From the NCBI GenBank assembly GCA_021731085.1, contig JAKFYB010000008.1, forward strand, positions 1 to 64,000: a DNA stretch of 64,000 bases, read 5' to 3'. Every line of letters starts with the position of its first letter. Within the stretch, counting starts at the first letter, position 1. This DNA is from Dehalococcoidia bacterium (GTDB taxonomy: Bacteria; Chloroflexota; Dehalococcoidia; DSTF01; JACRBR01). Of this stretch, positions 31,226-40,318 are shown one piece after another. A program made the translations under genes and the position numbers. The notes under the pieces are model-generated. The model was not told the origin of the DNA. It saw only the letters and a program-made list of their open reading frames with translations, and ran no database searches.

Positions 31226-32722
31226 ATGGCCGTGGCCGCATCACAGATCACTATCGTCGAACGCTCTGAACCACGGGCGTGGACGAACGTCCTCCGCGCG
31301 ATCGCCCGGCACCTCCCGCTGTTGGCCCTCATCGGGCTCGTCATCGGCATCCACGTTCAGACGATGGAGTACTACTTCTTCGGCGACGACTTCCTTGTGC
31401 TCGGCGACGTGAACTCGCGCAACTTCCCGGACTACGTGCGCGATACGTGGATGCTGCGTGACCTAACGCCGAACTGGCGCCCGTTGACGATGATCGTCTA
31501 CTACGGCGAGTACCACCTGTTCGGGCTGGATGCGCTGCCGTGGCGGATTACGAACCTCGCGTTCCACATCGCGACGATCGTCGTGCTGTACGTCTTCGTG
31601 CTGTCCGTGACGAAGCGACTGTTCGTGGCGCTGGCGGCTGCCACGATCTTCGCCGTGTCGGCCTCGGCGGTCCACACGATCACCTACATCACCGCCTTCC
31701 CCCACGTCTTCAGTCAGTTCTTGCTGATGTCCTCGCTTCTGTCGCTGCACATGTACGTAAAGGGCGAAGAGCGGCGCATCGGCTGGTACCTGCTGTCGTT
31801 CGTGCTGTATGTCGCAGGTTTTCTCGCGAACGAGGGCGGCGTTGTGCTCGGCGGCGCGCTGTTCGCCTACTACGCGCTGTACTCGTTGTTCGTGCGCCGC
31901 GACCTGCTCGACTTCGTGGTGAAGATGGCGCCGTTCGCGGTCGCTGCATTCATCCTGGTCGCGAGCCTGAGCGGGTGCGGCTGCCAGGGCGTCGACGACG
32001 GCTTCTACGGGCTCGGCATCCACATTCCGCAAGAGACGTTCGTGTACATGTCGCGGCTTGCGTATCCCGTCGGCGAGATCGACTTGCGGCCGTCGGCGAT
32101 GGAGTGGATCTGGGGCTCGATCGTGCTGGGCTTCGCGATCTTCTTCGTGATCCGCGGCCCGAACATTGCACGTGTCGCGGCGATCGCGATGGTGCTCGCC
32201 GTGATGCCGTACGTGCCGGGCAAGATCTGGACGGCGACGCGCTACAGCTACATGGCGACGCCGTTCTTCGCGATCCTTGTGGCGGTCTTCGCGGGGTTCT
32301 TCTTCCACTACGCCGTCAAGGTCTGGAAGCCGGGCGCGTACGCGCTTGGTGCGATAGCCATCGCCGCCGTCGCAGGGCTCTATTCGTGGCAGACGATGCA
32401 CCAGACGGAGCCATTCCTGAAAGACACGGCACGCTGGGAACTGCTTGTCCGGGATCTCGAGGACCAGTACGACGAAGTGCCCGAAGGCACCACCATCTAC
32501 ATCATCGACGAAGAGGGCATGTGGTCGAATCCGTTCTGGCAGCCGACGTGGATGACGGCCATCGGCCAGGCGATGTACGGCCCGAACGTACGCCTGCGGG
32601 CCCTTCCGGCGCATCACCTCGAAGCCGTGAAGAAGTCACTGCCACTGGACACAGAGCTCTACGTCGTCGAGCTTAGCGACGGCCGCCTGGTCGCTGTGCC
32701 GGAGCAGTCGGCCATCCGCTAG
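31226..32722 (+). CDS. GT-C-type polytopic membrane protein, probable glycosyltransferase
   Basis: 498 residues from MAVAASQITIVER, with GAGGGG upstream; the track's longer start is rejected. There are about 10-11 hydrophobic segments. An acidic motif after the first helix (YYFFGDDFLVLGDV) and the loop NWRPLTMIVYYGEYHLFG resemble polyprenyl-phosphate-sugar-using GT-C glycosyltransferases. A C-terminal soluble domain of about 110 residues follows (PEGTTIYIIDEEGMW). Donor and acceptor are unknown. It precedes a second GT-C gene. Confidence 0.75.
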   Translation: MAVAASQITIVERSEPRAWTNVLRAIARHLPLLALIGLVIGIHVQTMEYYFFGDDFLVLGDVNSRNFPDYVRDTWMLRDLTPNWRPLTMIVYYGEYHLFGLDALPWRITNLAFHIATIVVLYVFVLSVTKRLFVALAAATIFAVSASAVHTITYITAFPHVFSQFLLMSSLLSLHMYVKGEERRIGWYLLSFVLYVAGFLANEGGVVLGGALFAYYALYSLFVRRDLLDFVVKMAPFAVAAFILVASLSGCGCQGVDDGFYGLGIHIPQETFVYMSRLAYPVGEIDLRPSAMEWIWGSIVLGFAIFFVIRGPNIARVAAIAMVLAVMPYVPGKIWTATRYSYMATPFFAILVAVFAGFFFHYAVKVWKPGAYALGAIAIAAVAGLYSWQTMHQTEPFLKDTARWELLVRDLEDQYDEVPEGTTIYIIDEEGMWSNPFWQPTWMTAIGQAMYGPNVRLRALPAHHLEAVKKSLPLDTELYVVELSDGRLVAVPEQSAIR

Positions 32723-32808
32723 TTTGGGCACCGAGACAAGTAAGAACGCGGGTTGCGTGCAAACGAGCTGGATGCGGCGATAGTTCTGCCAAATTCGGCA
32801 CAAGCGGC

Positions 32809-32814
32809 TATTCT
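32809..32814 (+). promoter_or_regulatory. -10 box TATTCT, leaderless start
   Basis: TATTCT ends 7 nt before the GTG at 32822; no Shine-Dalgarno sequence. Confidence 0.5.
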
Positions 32815-32821
32815 GTAACCC

Positions 32822-34291
32822 GTGAGCGTAGCGACCCCGACAAGTCCGGACGACGTCCGGGCCAACCCACCAGCGACAGAGATAGCTCAACCGCCGCTAC
32901 AGGCCCTGTCCCAGGGTCGGCGGTTTCAGCGTGTCGACCTGATCCTGTGCCTGATCATCTTCACGATTGCCATCATCCCGCGCACGGCATGGATCGCGTA
33001 CAACGACCGCGACCCGCAAGGGCTCAACGATCCGGCGCTGTACATGCTCTTCAGCGACTTCATCGCCGACGGCAAAGGCTACATTCGCCCACCCGCGGAG
33101 GTGCCCGGCGCCTATAGCGGTCCCAATGATCCAAACCTGCGCTCGGCCGGTCACGAGATCGCGTACTACCCCGTTGGCTATCCGGCGTCCGTTGGCGGGC
33201 TGAAGAAGCTCGGCGACATTATGTGGTGGGGGCGCAGCACCTTCTCCGTGAAGATGGCAAACGGCGTCTACGGCGCGCTCACGTCCGTCATCGTGTTGTT
33301 GCTCGCGACGCGGCTGTTCGATCGGCGGGTTGGGTTTGCGGCGGGTGCGCTGCACGCGGTCTTCCCGGGGCAGATCTTCTATACCGGCACGGTGCTGTCC
33401 GAGCCGCTATTCACCATGCTATGGATGCTCGGGTTGCTGGTGTTGTTGTGGAATCCGTGGAAACGCGAGGGCATCCCGTGGCAGCAGTTGTTCGCGGGAG
33501 GATTGATTCTCTCTGCCGCGACGATGACGCGCGGGATCACGCTCGCGTTTCCGGTCGTGTTGTTCGCGATCTGGATCTTCCAGCTCGGGTCGTGGAAGCA
33601 GGCGCTGAAGCAAACGGCGATCGTCTGGCTGGGCATCGCCGTGCTGATCGTGCCGTGGTCCGTGCGCAACTCGATGGCGTTCGGGACGATCGTCGGGCCT
33701 TCGACCAACCTCGGCGACGATCTCTGCATCGGCAACTATTACGGCGCGCAGGGTGCCTTCACGATCGAAGGACCGTGCTTCGTCGGCCACGAGGGCGATC
33801 CGCCGCATGTCGTCGAACTGGAGCGCAACCGCGAGGGTGTGAAGATCGCAGTCGAGGACGTTGTCAGTCACCCGCTTCGCATGCCGAAGCTCGTCGCGCA
33901 GAAGGCGTACTGGCTGCTGTACAAGGACGACGACGGCATCTGGGCGGCTGAGTCGTACGGCAACGACTACTTCATCCCGAACTTCCGGCGCGAAGTGCTC
34001 GCGTTCTCCGCAAACAGCGTGTACTACGCGATGATGGCGCTTGTCGTCGTGGGGGGCCTTGCGTTCACGTTTGCGCGCGACCCCCGGCGGCTGGCGGTGA
34101 TGCTGTCGTTTCTGTACGTGCTGGCTCTGCCGTTGGTGTTCTTCGGCGACCCGCGCTTCCACTTCCCTGCGATTCCGCTTGGGATCATCATCGCTGCGTG
34201 GACGGCGATGACGCTATGGGATCGGGGGCGGGCTGGACGGCGTTCGGAGACGGCGCCCCCGTTTGAATCGAGTCAGGCTAGCGACGCCTGA
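32822..34291 (+). CDS. ArnT/PMT-like GT-C glycosyltransferase
   Basis: 489 residues, about 10-12 membrane segments. After a cytoplasmic N-terminal tail, the first loop carries NDPALYMLFSDFIADGKGYI and YYPVGYPASVGGL, the acidic and YPxGYP features of family-39-like (PMT_2) enzymes that use polyprenyl-phosphate sugars. It would act on the outer face in surface-glycan or lipid decoration. The GTG start lies 7 nt after TATTCT, suggesting a leaderless mRNA independent of the upstream GT-C gene. Confidence 0.82.
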   Translation: MSVATPTSPDDVRANPPATEIAQPPLQALSQGRRFQRVDLILCLIIFTIAIIPRTAWIAYNDRDPQGLNDPALYMLFSDFIADGKGYIRPPAEVPGAYSGPNDPNLRSAGHEIAYYPVGYPASVGGLKKLGDIMWWGRSTFSVKMANGVYGALTSVIVLLLATRLFDRRVGFAAGALHAVFPGQIFYTGTVLSEPLFTMLWMLGLLVLLWNPWKREGIPWQQLFAGGLILSAATMTRGITLAFPVVLFAIWIFQLGSWKQALKQTAIVWLGIAVLIVPWSVRNSMAFGTIVGPSTNLGDDLCIGNYYGAQGAFTIEGPCFVGHEGDPPHVVELERNREGVKIAVEDVVSHPLRMPKLVAQKAYWLLYKDDDGIWAAESYGNDYFIPNFRREVLAFSANSVYYAMMALVVVGGLAFTFARDPRRLAVMLSFLYVLALPLVFFGDPRFHFPAIPLGIIIAAWTAMTLWDRGRAGRRSETAPPFESSQASDA

Positions 34292-34320
34292 CGATGCATC
34301 TGGTGTCCTCATCGACGTGA

Positions 34321-34348
34321 AACGCGCGGGCTGAAAAGCCCGCGCTTC
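34321..34348. repeat. Family A palindrome
   Basis: AACGCGCGGGCTGAAAAGCC, with arms GCGCGGGCT and AGCCCGCGC. Confidence 0.75.
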
Positions 34349-34381
34349 GTACACCCGAAGCCAGGTCGGTAGCATCGCTAG

Positions 34382-34387
34382 TAGGCT
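34382..34387 (+). promoter_or_regulatory. -10-like box TAGGCT, leaderless start
   Basis: TAGGCT ends 7 nt before the ATG at 34395; no Shine-Dalgarno sequence. Confidence 0.4.
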
Positions 34388-34394
34388 TTCCAAC

Positions 34395-34946
34395 ATGGGG
34401 AGCGCGCTGGTTCTCGTGGTGCGGCTGCTGGTGCCGCTGACAATCTTTCGCTGGCCGCTTGGTGGCGCGCTGCTTTCGATCGCCGCTGACACGATCGACA
34501 TTCTGCTGTTCAACGCATTCGGCTTTCCGGAGTGGACCAACTACCAACAGCTCGACAAGCTGCTCGACCTGTACTACTCGTCGCTGTTGTTCGTGGTCGT
34601 ACAGCGTTGGCCCGGATTCGAGCGCAGCGTTGCGTCGGCGCTGTTCGCGTATCGTCTCGCCGGTGTAGCGCTCTTTGAGATCACGGGAGGGCGGGCGCTA
34701 CTGTTCGTGTTCCCGAACCTGTTCGAGATGTACTACCTGTTCGTGCTCGTCGTCTGGCGCTGGTTTCCGACGTACGTGCTCACTCCGGCGCGGACGGCGA
34801 TGTGGCTCGCGGTGCTGCTGGTGCCCAAGCTGGTGCAGGAGTACTTGCTTCACTGGGCGAAGGTGCTTGATAACCTTGTCGCGTTCGAGGTGATCGAGGA
34901 TGCGTGGCGATGGACCACGCGACAGTTCAGGAGGCCGTTTGGCTGA
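34395..34946 (+). CDS. Polytopic membrane protein of unknown function
   Basis: 183 residues, about 5-6 hydrophobic segments, with conserved-looking loops FGFPEWTNYQQLDKLLDLYYSS and FPNLFEMYYLFVLVVWRWFP. No family recognised. It overlaps the next gene's TTG start by 8 bp, so they are probably coupled; the neighbour is a metallophosphoesterase. Confidence 0.72.
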   Translation: MGSALVLVVRLLVPLTIFRWPLGGALLSIAADTIDILLFNAFGFPEWTNYQQLDKLLDLYYSSLLFVVVQRWPGFERSVASALFAYRLAGVALFEITGGRALLFVFPNLFEMYYLFVLVVWRWFPTYVLTPARTAMWLAVLLVPKLVQEYLLHWAKVLDNLVAFEVIEDAWRWTTRQFRRPFG

Positions 34947-35493
34947 GACGATGCGCATTGGCCTGATTGGCGACACGCACTATCCGGAGGCGGGGCCGCT
35001 GTGGGATGAGGCGTACGAGGCGCTTCTCGGCGTCGATCTGATCCTGCATGCGGGAGACCTGCATGTGACCGACGTGCTCGACTGGCTCGAGGAGCGGTGT
35101 GGCGTGCCGGTGCTCGCCGTGCGTGGTAACGGCGACGACGGCAGCGGCGGCCGGCCGATCTGTCCCGAGGATCCGCGCATGAAGCCTGTGCAGGTGGTGA
35201 ATGCCGGCGAGCTACGCGTCGGAATGGTGCACGACGCGACGCTGCCGGAGTGGCCGCCACATCGCACGCTGGAGACGATCATGGACCATCACTTCGGCGG
35301 CCGGGTGGATGTTCTGGTGCATGGCGATACGCACGTACCGGAGGTGGAGGAAATGCGCGGCGTGCTGCTGGTGAATCCCGGCAGTCCGACGTTTCCGCGG
35401 AACCTCACGCGGCGGTTGGGGACGGTGGGGTTCCTTCAGGTCACGGGGCGGGATGTGAGGGCGTGGATCCATCAGTTGGAGGCGACGACGTAA
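34939..35493 (+). CDS. YfcE/MJ0936-like metallophosphoesterase
   Basis: 184 residues. The metal ligands are in GLIGDTHYPEAG (D-x-H), LILHAGDLH (G-D), AVRGNGDD (GNxD) and VLVHGDTHVPEVEE (GHTH-like, here GDTH), in the usual order for the small YfcE phosphodiesterase family. The start is uncertain: TTG at 34939 has AGGAGG 4 nt away, whereas ATG at 34951 matches the usual N-terminus (MRIGLIGDTH). It is translationally linked to the upstream membrane protein. Confidence 0.9.
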   Translation: MAETMRIGLIGDTHYPEAGPLWDEAYEALLGVDLILHAGDLHVTDVLDWLEERCGVPVLAVRGNGDDGSGGRPICPEDPRMKPVQVVNAGELRVGMVHDATLPEWPPHRTLETIMDHHFGGRVDVLVHGDTHVPEVEEMRGVLLVNPGSPTFPRNLTRRLGTVGFLQVTGRDVRAWIHQLEATT

Positions 35494-35576
35494 GCCCAGA
35501 CGCACTCGACCGATTCACCACGCGTGTTCCGTGCTGCCACTCGCTAGCGCAAGCTGCCGCGGTGGCGCTCCGCGTA

Positions 35577-35601
35577 GAATCTTCGCTTCGCTCAGAGTGA
35601 C
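35577..35601. repeat. Dispersed TIR-like arm (family C)
   Basis: GAATCTTCGCTTCGCTCAGA... is related to the ends of the element at 10991-11137. Confidence 0.65.
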
Positions 35602-35637
35602 AGATTGGGCCACACCCGCCCGATTCTCGAATAACAA

Positions 35638-35665
35638 AACGCCCGGCCTCACAGGACCGGGCGTT
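35638..35665 (-). terminator. Terminator of the TP-rich surface protein gene
   Basis: AACGCCCGG and CCGGGCGTT, with the T-rich tail (TTTTGTTATTC) on the minus strand. Confidence 0.75.
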
Positions 35666-35691
35666 CTGACCTCAGGTGATGTTGTGAGGAA

Positions 35692-36792
35692 CTACTGCTG
35701 CTCCTCGTACTTGCGGCGCAGGTAGAACCCGGCGCCCAGCATCGCGATGGCAAGCGCGAACGAGAACGTCGCGATGATATCGGCCGCGGCTGAGCGCTCC
35801 TGGCCGTATGAGCCAGGGCCCGTGCCGGACTCCGGGAACTCCGAACCCTCGGGCTGCTCGCCGCCCGCGGCTGCTTCGCCTTCGGGCGATTCGCCCCCAG
35901 CGCCAACGCCGCTCTCGGCTGCTTCGCCGTTGTCGACCACCGGCGCTTCGACCTCGGCCTCCGGTGGCGCGGCGACAGTCGTGTTCGTCGATGTCGGCGG
36001 CACGGGCGTGTTCGTCGGCGGGGCCGGCGTGTCAGTCGGGACAGCGGTGTCCGTCGGGACTTCCGTTGCTGTCGATTCCGGCGTGTTCGTGGCGGCGGCG
36101 GTGTTCGTCGGTGCCGGTGTGTTCGTTGGTGCAGGCGTGTTCGTCGGCGCTGGTGTGTTCGTGGCGGTCGGCGATGAGGTGGGCGTCGGCGTGTCGAGCG
36201 CAGTCTCTGCGATCTTCACTTCGTCCCACCAGGCCGAATCGTTCGTCGTGGCGCCCGTGACGCGCAGTCGGATCTGGAGGCTTTCGTTTGGCTGCCCGGA
36301 GACGATCAAGTTGCCTGAGAGTTGCACCCATCCGCCGCCAGCGTTGCCGATCTGCGTAGCGCCGTGTGACGTGGTGCCGGACGTGCCGGTGCAGCCGTCC
36401 GTGTCCCAGCGGATGAAGTCGATGTTCACGGTTGAGTTCGTGGTCGTCCACTGCGTGCCGGGGCGAACCCAGGCTTCATATGGATACGTCGCGTCGGTGG
36501 TCAGGTCGATGCAGTCCGAGACGACCTCGCCGGAACCGGGCGCGCCGCCCGTGAATGTAAGCAGTCCCGAACCTGAGTTCGAGTCGCTGTTGACGTCCAC
36601 GGCGCCGTCCCAGGCGAAATCAGCGTCCGGATCGGAGACTTCCGTCCAGTTCGCGATGTCGCTGTCAAAGGTTCCATTCGCGACAAGCGTCGGATTGGCG
36701 TACGTGTCGCCCGCCGCGCTGAAGAACAGCGCTCCAAATCCGACGGCGAGCAGAAGCGCCGCGCCGATGTTCAAATACCACGTCCGAGCCAT
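35692..36792 (-). CDS. Cell-surface protein: beta-sandwich, TP-rich stalk, C-terminal anchor
   Basis: 366 residues from MARTWYLN, with CGGAGGAG upstream. The track's extra 117 residues are spurious. A signal peptide leads into a carbohydrate-binding-module-like beta-sandwich (VANGTFDSDIANWTEVSD ... WWDEVKI, about 33-195). A disordered Thr/Pro stalk of TNTPAP repeats follows (about 197-270), then a Glu/Gly-rich acidic segment, and a transmembrane helix ending RRKYEEQQ. It would present a sugar-binding head above the membrane. It is divergent from the M23 lipoprotein, which also has a TP stalk. Confidence 0.82.
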   Translation of the reverse strand: MARTWYLNIGAALLLAVGFGALFFSAAGDTYANPTLVANGTFDSDIANWTEVSDPDADFAWDGAVDVNSDSNSGSGLLTFTGGAPGSGEVVSDCIDLTTDATYPYEAWVRPGTQWTTTNSTVNIDFIRWDTDGCTGTSGTTSHGATQIGNAGGGWVQLSGNLIVSGQPNESLQIRLRVTGATTNDSAWWDEVKIAETALDTPTPTSSPTATNTPAPTNTPAPTNTPAPTNTAAATNTPESTATEVPTDTAVPTDTPAPPTNTPVPPTSTNTTVAAPPEAEVEAPVVDNGEAAESGVGAGGESPEGEAAAGGEQPEGSEFPESGTGPGSYGQERSAAADIIATFSFALAIAMLGAGFYLRRKYEEQQ

Positions 36793-36984
36793 ATCTGTTC
36801 TCCTCCGTCCGGCTGTGCCGAAAGTCGCGTGGGTGCACCGGAACCCGCGCAGGAATGCGCGCGGCGTACCTGACCCTCGTAGAGGAGAATCGGCCGAACC
36901 GAAGGCGATCCCCACCCGTAAGGGCGCCGAAAATTGGCGATCAGCGTGTTTTCGTAAGAGATTCGGTGTTTTGGGACGCGTGGC

Positions 36985-36990
36985 TATACT
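36985..36990 (+). promoter_or_regulatory. -10 box TATACT, leaderless start
   Basis: TATACT ends 6 nt before the GTG at 36997; no Shine-Dalgarno sequence. This is the best example of the leaderless pattern. Confidence 0.55.
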
Positions 36991-36996
36991 GATCTC

Positions 36997-38013
36997 GTGC
37001 CTCGCCCGTACGTTCGACTCGCCCTCAGTGCGCCTGTCGCGCTCATGTTCGCCGCCGCCATGACGGGCTGTGGCGTGGTTGGTGGTTCCTCCCCGACCGC
37101 GACGCCCACGAGCAGCCCCACGATCACGAACACCCCGACCCACACATCAACAGCGACACCCACCAGCACGCCGACGCCGAGCCCGACGCCGTCCCCCACC
37201 CCAGCGCCACCGCCCCAGCTCGGGCTATCGAACACGGTGATGGAGCAAGGCGGGACGCTGGTTGTGTCGGCCGTGCCGAAGGGTGCGCAAGCATCGGCCG
37301 ACCTCACGTTCGGGGGCATCACGCGGCCGATGTTCGCGGATGAGGACGATGAGTTCTGGGCGCCGATCGGCGTGTCCGCAGGCGCCGCTATCGGTTCGGC
37401 GGCCATCACCGTGAACACGTACGACGCCAACGGTGCGCTCACGTACACGCTAACCGGCACGGTCGAGATCGTGCCGTTCGGGTGGCAGGTGGAATACCTC
37501 ACGGTAGAGGTCGGTGGCCCGAACGGCTTGCGTCCGCCCGAAGACGTCGCGTATGAGGAGAACATCCGGCAGAGCACGTATGCCATCTTCACGGCGGCGA
37601 AGTACTGGGCGGGGCCGTTCATTCTGCCCGTCGCAGGTCCAGTCACGACAAGCTTCGGGACAGCGCGCAGTTACAACAACGGCCCTGTCTCTGGCAACCA
37701 CTCAGGCGAAGACTTCGGCGCTGAGATCGGAACGTCCGTCTACGCGTCGGCATCCGGAACGATCGCCTTCGCCGGCGAACTGACGGTGCGCGGCACGTCG
37801 GTGATCATTGATCACGGCGCCGGCGTGTTCACCGCGTATCACCACCTTTCGCGGATCGACGTCGCACAGGGCCAGTTCGTCGGGCAGGGCGAAGTCATCG
37901 GCGCTGTGGGCATGACGGGGCTGGCGACGGGGCCGCACTTGCATTGGGAGCTCGTCGTCTGGGGCGCGAACGTGAACCCGCGTTCGTGGACCGTGCCTGG
38001 CGTGGCGCCGTAA
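36997..38013 (+). CDS. M23-family (LytM-type) peptidase lipoprotein
   Basis: 338 residues. A lipoprotein signal (MFAAAMTGC) precedes a Thr/Ser/Pro stalk (about 30-70), an Ig-like domain, and an M23 domain with the zinc ligands in NHSGEDFGAEIG (H-x3-D) and GPHLHWELVV (H-x-H). It would cleave or bind peptidoglycan peptide crosslinks at the cell surface. The GTG sits 6 nt after TATACT, so the mRNA is probably leaderless. The next gene starts at the base after the stop. Confidence 0.92.
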   Translation: MPRPYVRLALSAPVALMFAAAMTGCGVVGGSSPTATPTSSPTITNTPTHTSTATPTSTPTPSPTPSPTPAPPPQLGLSNTVMEQGGTLVVSAVPKGAQASADLTFGGITRPMFADEDDEFWAPIGVSAGAAIGSAAITVNTYDANGALTYTLTGTVEIVPFGWQVEYLTVEVGGPNGLRPPEDVAYEENIRQSTYAIFTAAKYWAGPFILPVAGPVTTSFGTARSYNNGPVSGNHSGEDFGAEIGTSVYASASGTIAFAGELTVRGTSVIIDHGAGVFTAYHHLSRIDVAQGQFVGQGEVIGAVGMTGLATGPHLHWELVVWGANVNPRSWTVPGVAP

Positions 38014-38766
38014 ATGGATCGCCGGTCGTCAGTCGTCGGTCAGCGGTCGGACGCGGTGCAGGACATTCTCGAGCGCCTCGATGCCGCGTATGGCCATGAG
38101 CACTGGCACTGGATGCCGGAGCACGCTTCGCCGATGGAGATCATCGTCGGCGCGATCCTCGTCCAACACACGACGTGGCAAAATGCCGAGCGCGCGCTCC
38201 ACGCGATGCGGGACGTCGGCTTGCTCGACGCGAACGCAATCATCGTCGCGACGGACGCCACGCTGGTGGATGCAGTCCGCGTCAGTGGCACGCCCAACGT
38301 GAAGGCTCGCCGCCTGCGTGCGATCGCGCAGACGATAATTGGTGCCGGTGGCCTTGACGCAACGCTGGCGCTTCCGCTCGAAGACCTGCGGATCCTCCTG
38401 CTCGCAACGCACGGCGTTGGACGTGAGACCGCGGATGCAATCGCGCTTTACGCCTGCGCCAAGCGCACCTTCGTCATCGATGCGTACACGCGGCGCGTGT
38501 TTCGGCGCGTGGGCATCGGCCCTGAGCACGACGCCCACGAGGACTGGCGCGGGTTCCTCGAGAACGCGCTGCCGGATGCGGGTGTACGCACGTTCCAGCG
38601 GTATCACGCCTGGATCGTGCTTCACGCAAAGACGCTGTGCCGGACGCGTCCGCTCTGCGACCCGTGCCCACTCCTCGACGCCTGTGAGACCGGCCGCGCG
38701 AGCACTACACCTCACGCAGACGCCCGTCCTGCAGCATCAGTACACGCTGGGCGAACCGCTCGATGA
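38014..38766 (+). CDS. HhH-GPD DNA glycosylase, MagIII/MJ1434-like, with FeS cluster
   Basis: 250 residues. The helix-hairpin-helix is LLLATHGVGRETADAIALYAC with catalytic Asp in FVIDAYTRRVFRRVG. Glu replaces the endonuclease III catalytic Lys (GVGRETAD rather than GVGRKTA), and MEIIVGAILVQHTTWQNAERAL resembles the MagIII/MJ1434 branch, so monofunctional glycosylase activity on alkylated purines is likely. The FeS motif is C-x5-C-x2-C-x5-C (LCRTRPLCDPCPLLDAC). Residues 2-14 derive from a GGTCGTC-type simple repeat. Its 3' end overlaps the convergent ABC-F gene by 62 bp. Confidence 0.85.
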   Translation: MDRRSSVVGQRSDAVQDILERLDAAYGHEHWHWMPEHASPMEIIVGAILVQHTTWQNAERALHAMRDVGLLDANAIIVATDATLVDAVRVSGTPNVKARRLRAIAQTIIGAGGLDATLALPLEDLRILLLATHGVGRETADAIALYACAKRTFVIDAYTRRVFRRVGIGPEHDAHEDWRGFLENALPDAGVRTFQRYHAWIVLHAKTLCRTRPLCDPCPLLDACETGRASTTPHADARPAASVHAGRTAR

Positions 38767-40318
38767 AGTAGCGATCGTGCGTGACGGCGAGCATCGCGCC
38801 GTCGTAGCTCTCGAGCGCCGACTCCAGCGCCTCGCGTGACGGGATGTCGAGGTGGTTTGTCGGCTCGTCGAGCACGAGGATGTTCGCGCCGGAGAGAACG
38901 AGCATCGCCAGCGACAGTCGGCGGCGTTCGCCGTAGCTCAGCGACGCGACCGGCGTGTGGGCTCCGTCGCCCTCGAACAAAAAGCGATGCAGGAAGCGGC
39001 GCGCCTCTGTCTCGGACAGCGGCGACGCGGCACGCAGGAGCGAGAGCGGCGTTTCGCCTGCGGCTGCATCGAGCGATTCCTCCTGGGGCAGGTAACCGAC
39101 GTTGGTCGTTGGGCTCAAACGCACGTCGCCACTCGATGCCACCCCTTCCCCGACGAGCACGCACAGGAGCGTCGTCTTGCCGCTGCCGTTGGCGCCGAGG
39201 ATGACGACGCGCTCGCCCCAGCCAATCTCGAGCGACGCGTTACTCAGCAATTCGCGTCCTTCGACGCGCAGCTTGAGTCCGTCAGCCGCGAGCATGCGAT
39301 CGCCGCCGCGCGTTGTCGGCGCCATCTCCGTCCGCAATCTGTATGACGGAGCCGTGGGCTTGTCGACGCGTTCCTCGGACGCGAGGTCGCGGGTCAGGCG
39401 CCGTCCAAGAACGACGGCCCGTCTCGCGACCTTCTTCGCCTTGCGCCGATAGAAGTCGTTCTGGGAAAGGTGCTCGCGTTTGGACGCGGTGTTCTTGATG
39501 TCGCTGATTTCTTGCTTCACGCGACGCTCGCGTTCGACCTGTCGCTTGTAATCCGCCCACTGCTGCTCGCGCCGGCGAAGCTTCTCCGCTGCCCAGTCGG
39601 TGTAGTTACCGGCGAACACCTCCGCGCGCCCGGTGCGGGCGTCGATCTCGATGATGCTTGTCGCGTGTTCATCGAGCAGCGCGCGGTCGTGCGAGACCAG
39701 CAGGATCGCCCCCGTGAACGACGCGATGCGATCGCCCAACCACTCGGCTGCAGCCATGTCGAGATTGTTCGTCGGTTCGTCGAGGAGCAGCACGGTCGGC
39801 TCGCCCGCGAAGGCATTGAGCACGGCGAGCTTCGTCTGCTCGCCGCCACTGAGGGCGCCCATGCGCTCATCCGGCCCGATGTCGCGTAGGCCCAACTCGC
39901 GCCACGACGCATCGAGATCCGGTGCGCCCGCGCTAGCGGCGGTTAGCGCTTCGTCGTATGTCGCCTGCGCTGCCTCGATCTCGCGCGGCGACGACGCAGC
40001 CGCGAGCGACTCCGCGGCTACGGCCAGCGTGTGCTCCGACGACCGGGCGCGCAGCAATGCAGGGAACACGTCGCGGACGGCGCGGTCAGTGGCGTGCGCG
40101 AAGCCTTGCCGGACGTAGGCGAGACGGCTACCGCTCCCGTACAGGACGGCTCCGGCGTCCGACGCCGTGACGCCTGCAAGCACATCGAGCAGCGTCGTCT
40201 TGCCGGCGCCGTTTGGCGCGACGATGCCCGCGCACTCGCCCGCGTTCACGACGAACGAGACGCCGTCGAGAACGAGACGGTCGCCGTAGCGCTTGGTGAT
40301 TTGACTTGCTTTCAACAT
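38705..40318 (-). CDS. ABC-F family ATP-binding protein
   Basis: 537 residues from MLKASQITKRYGDRLVLDG; the track's extra 49 residues lie upstream of this natural start. Two ABC domains are present with Walker A APNGAGKTTLL and GANGSGKTTLL, signatures LSGGEQTKLAVLN and LSYGERRRLSLAML, and Walker B VLLLDEPTNNLD and ILVLDEPTNHLD. They are joined by a charged linker (RRREQQWADYKRQVERERRVKQE). There are no membrane segments. ABC-F proteins act on ribosomes in translation or antibiotic protection; which one applies here is open. Confidence 0.94.
   Translation of the reverse strand: MLKASQITKRYGDRLVLDGVSFVVNAGECAGIVAPNGAGKTTLLDVLAGVTASDAGAVLYGSGSRLAYVRQGFAHATDRAVRDVFPALLRARSSEHTLAVAAESLAAASSPREIEAAQATYDEALTAASAGAPDLDASWRELGLRDIGPDERMGALSGGEQTKLAVLNAFAGEPTVLLLDEPTNNLDMAAAEWLGDRIASFTGAILLVSHDRALLDEHATSIIEIDARTGRAEVFAGNYTDWAAEKLRRREQQWADYKRQVERERRVKQEISDIKNTASKREHLSQNDFYRRKAKKVARRAVVLGRRLTRDLASEERVDKPTAPSYRLRTEMAPTTRGGDRMLAADGLKLRVEGRELLSNASLEIGWGERVVILGANGSGKTTLLCVLVGEGVASSGDVRLSPTTNVGYLPQEESLDAAAGETPLSLLRAASPLSETEARRFLHRFLFEGDGAHTPVASLSYGERRRLSLAMLVLSGANILVLDEPTNHLDIPSREALESALESYDGAMLAVTHDRYFIERFAQRVLMLQDGRLREV

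Noticed and set aside
31463-32617. 384-aa minus-strand ORF
   Set aside because: It is an Arg/His-rich shadow of the GT-C gene at 31226-32722, with no family features or ribosome site.
35747-37063. 438-aa plus-strand ORF
   Set aside because: It is a Val/Ser-rich shadow of the TP-repeat surface protein on the other strand.
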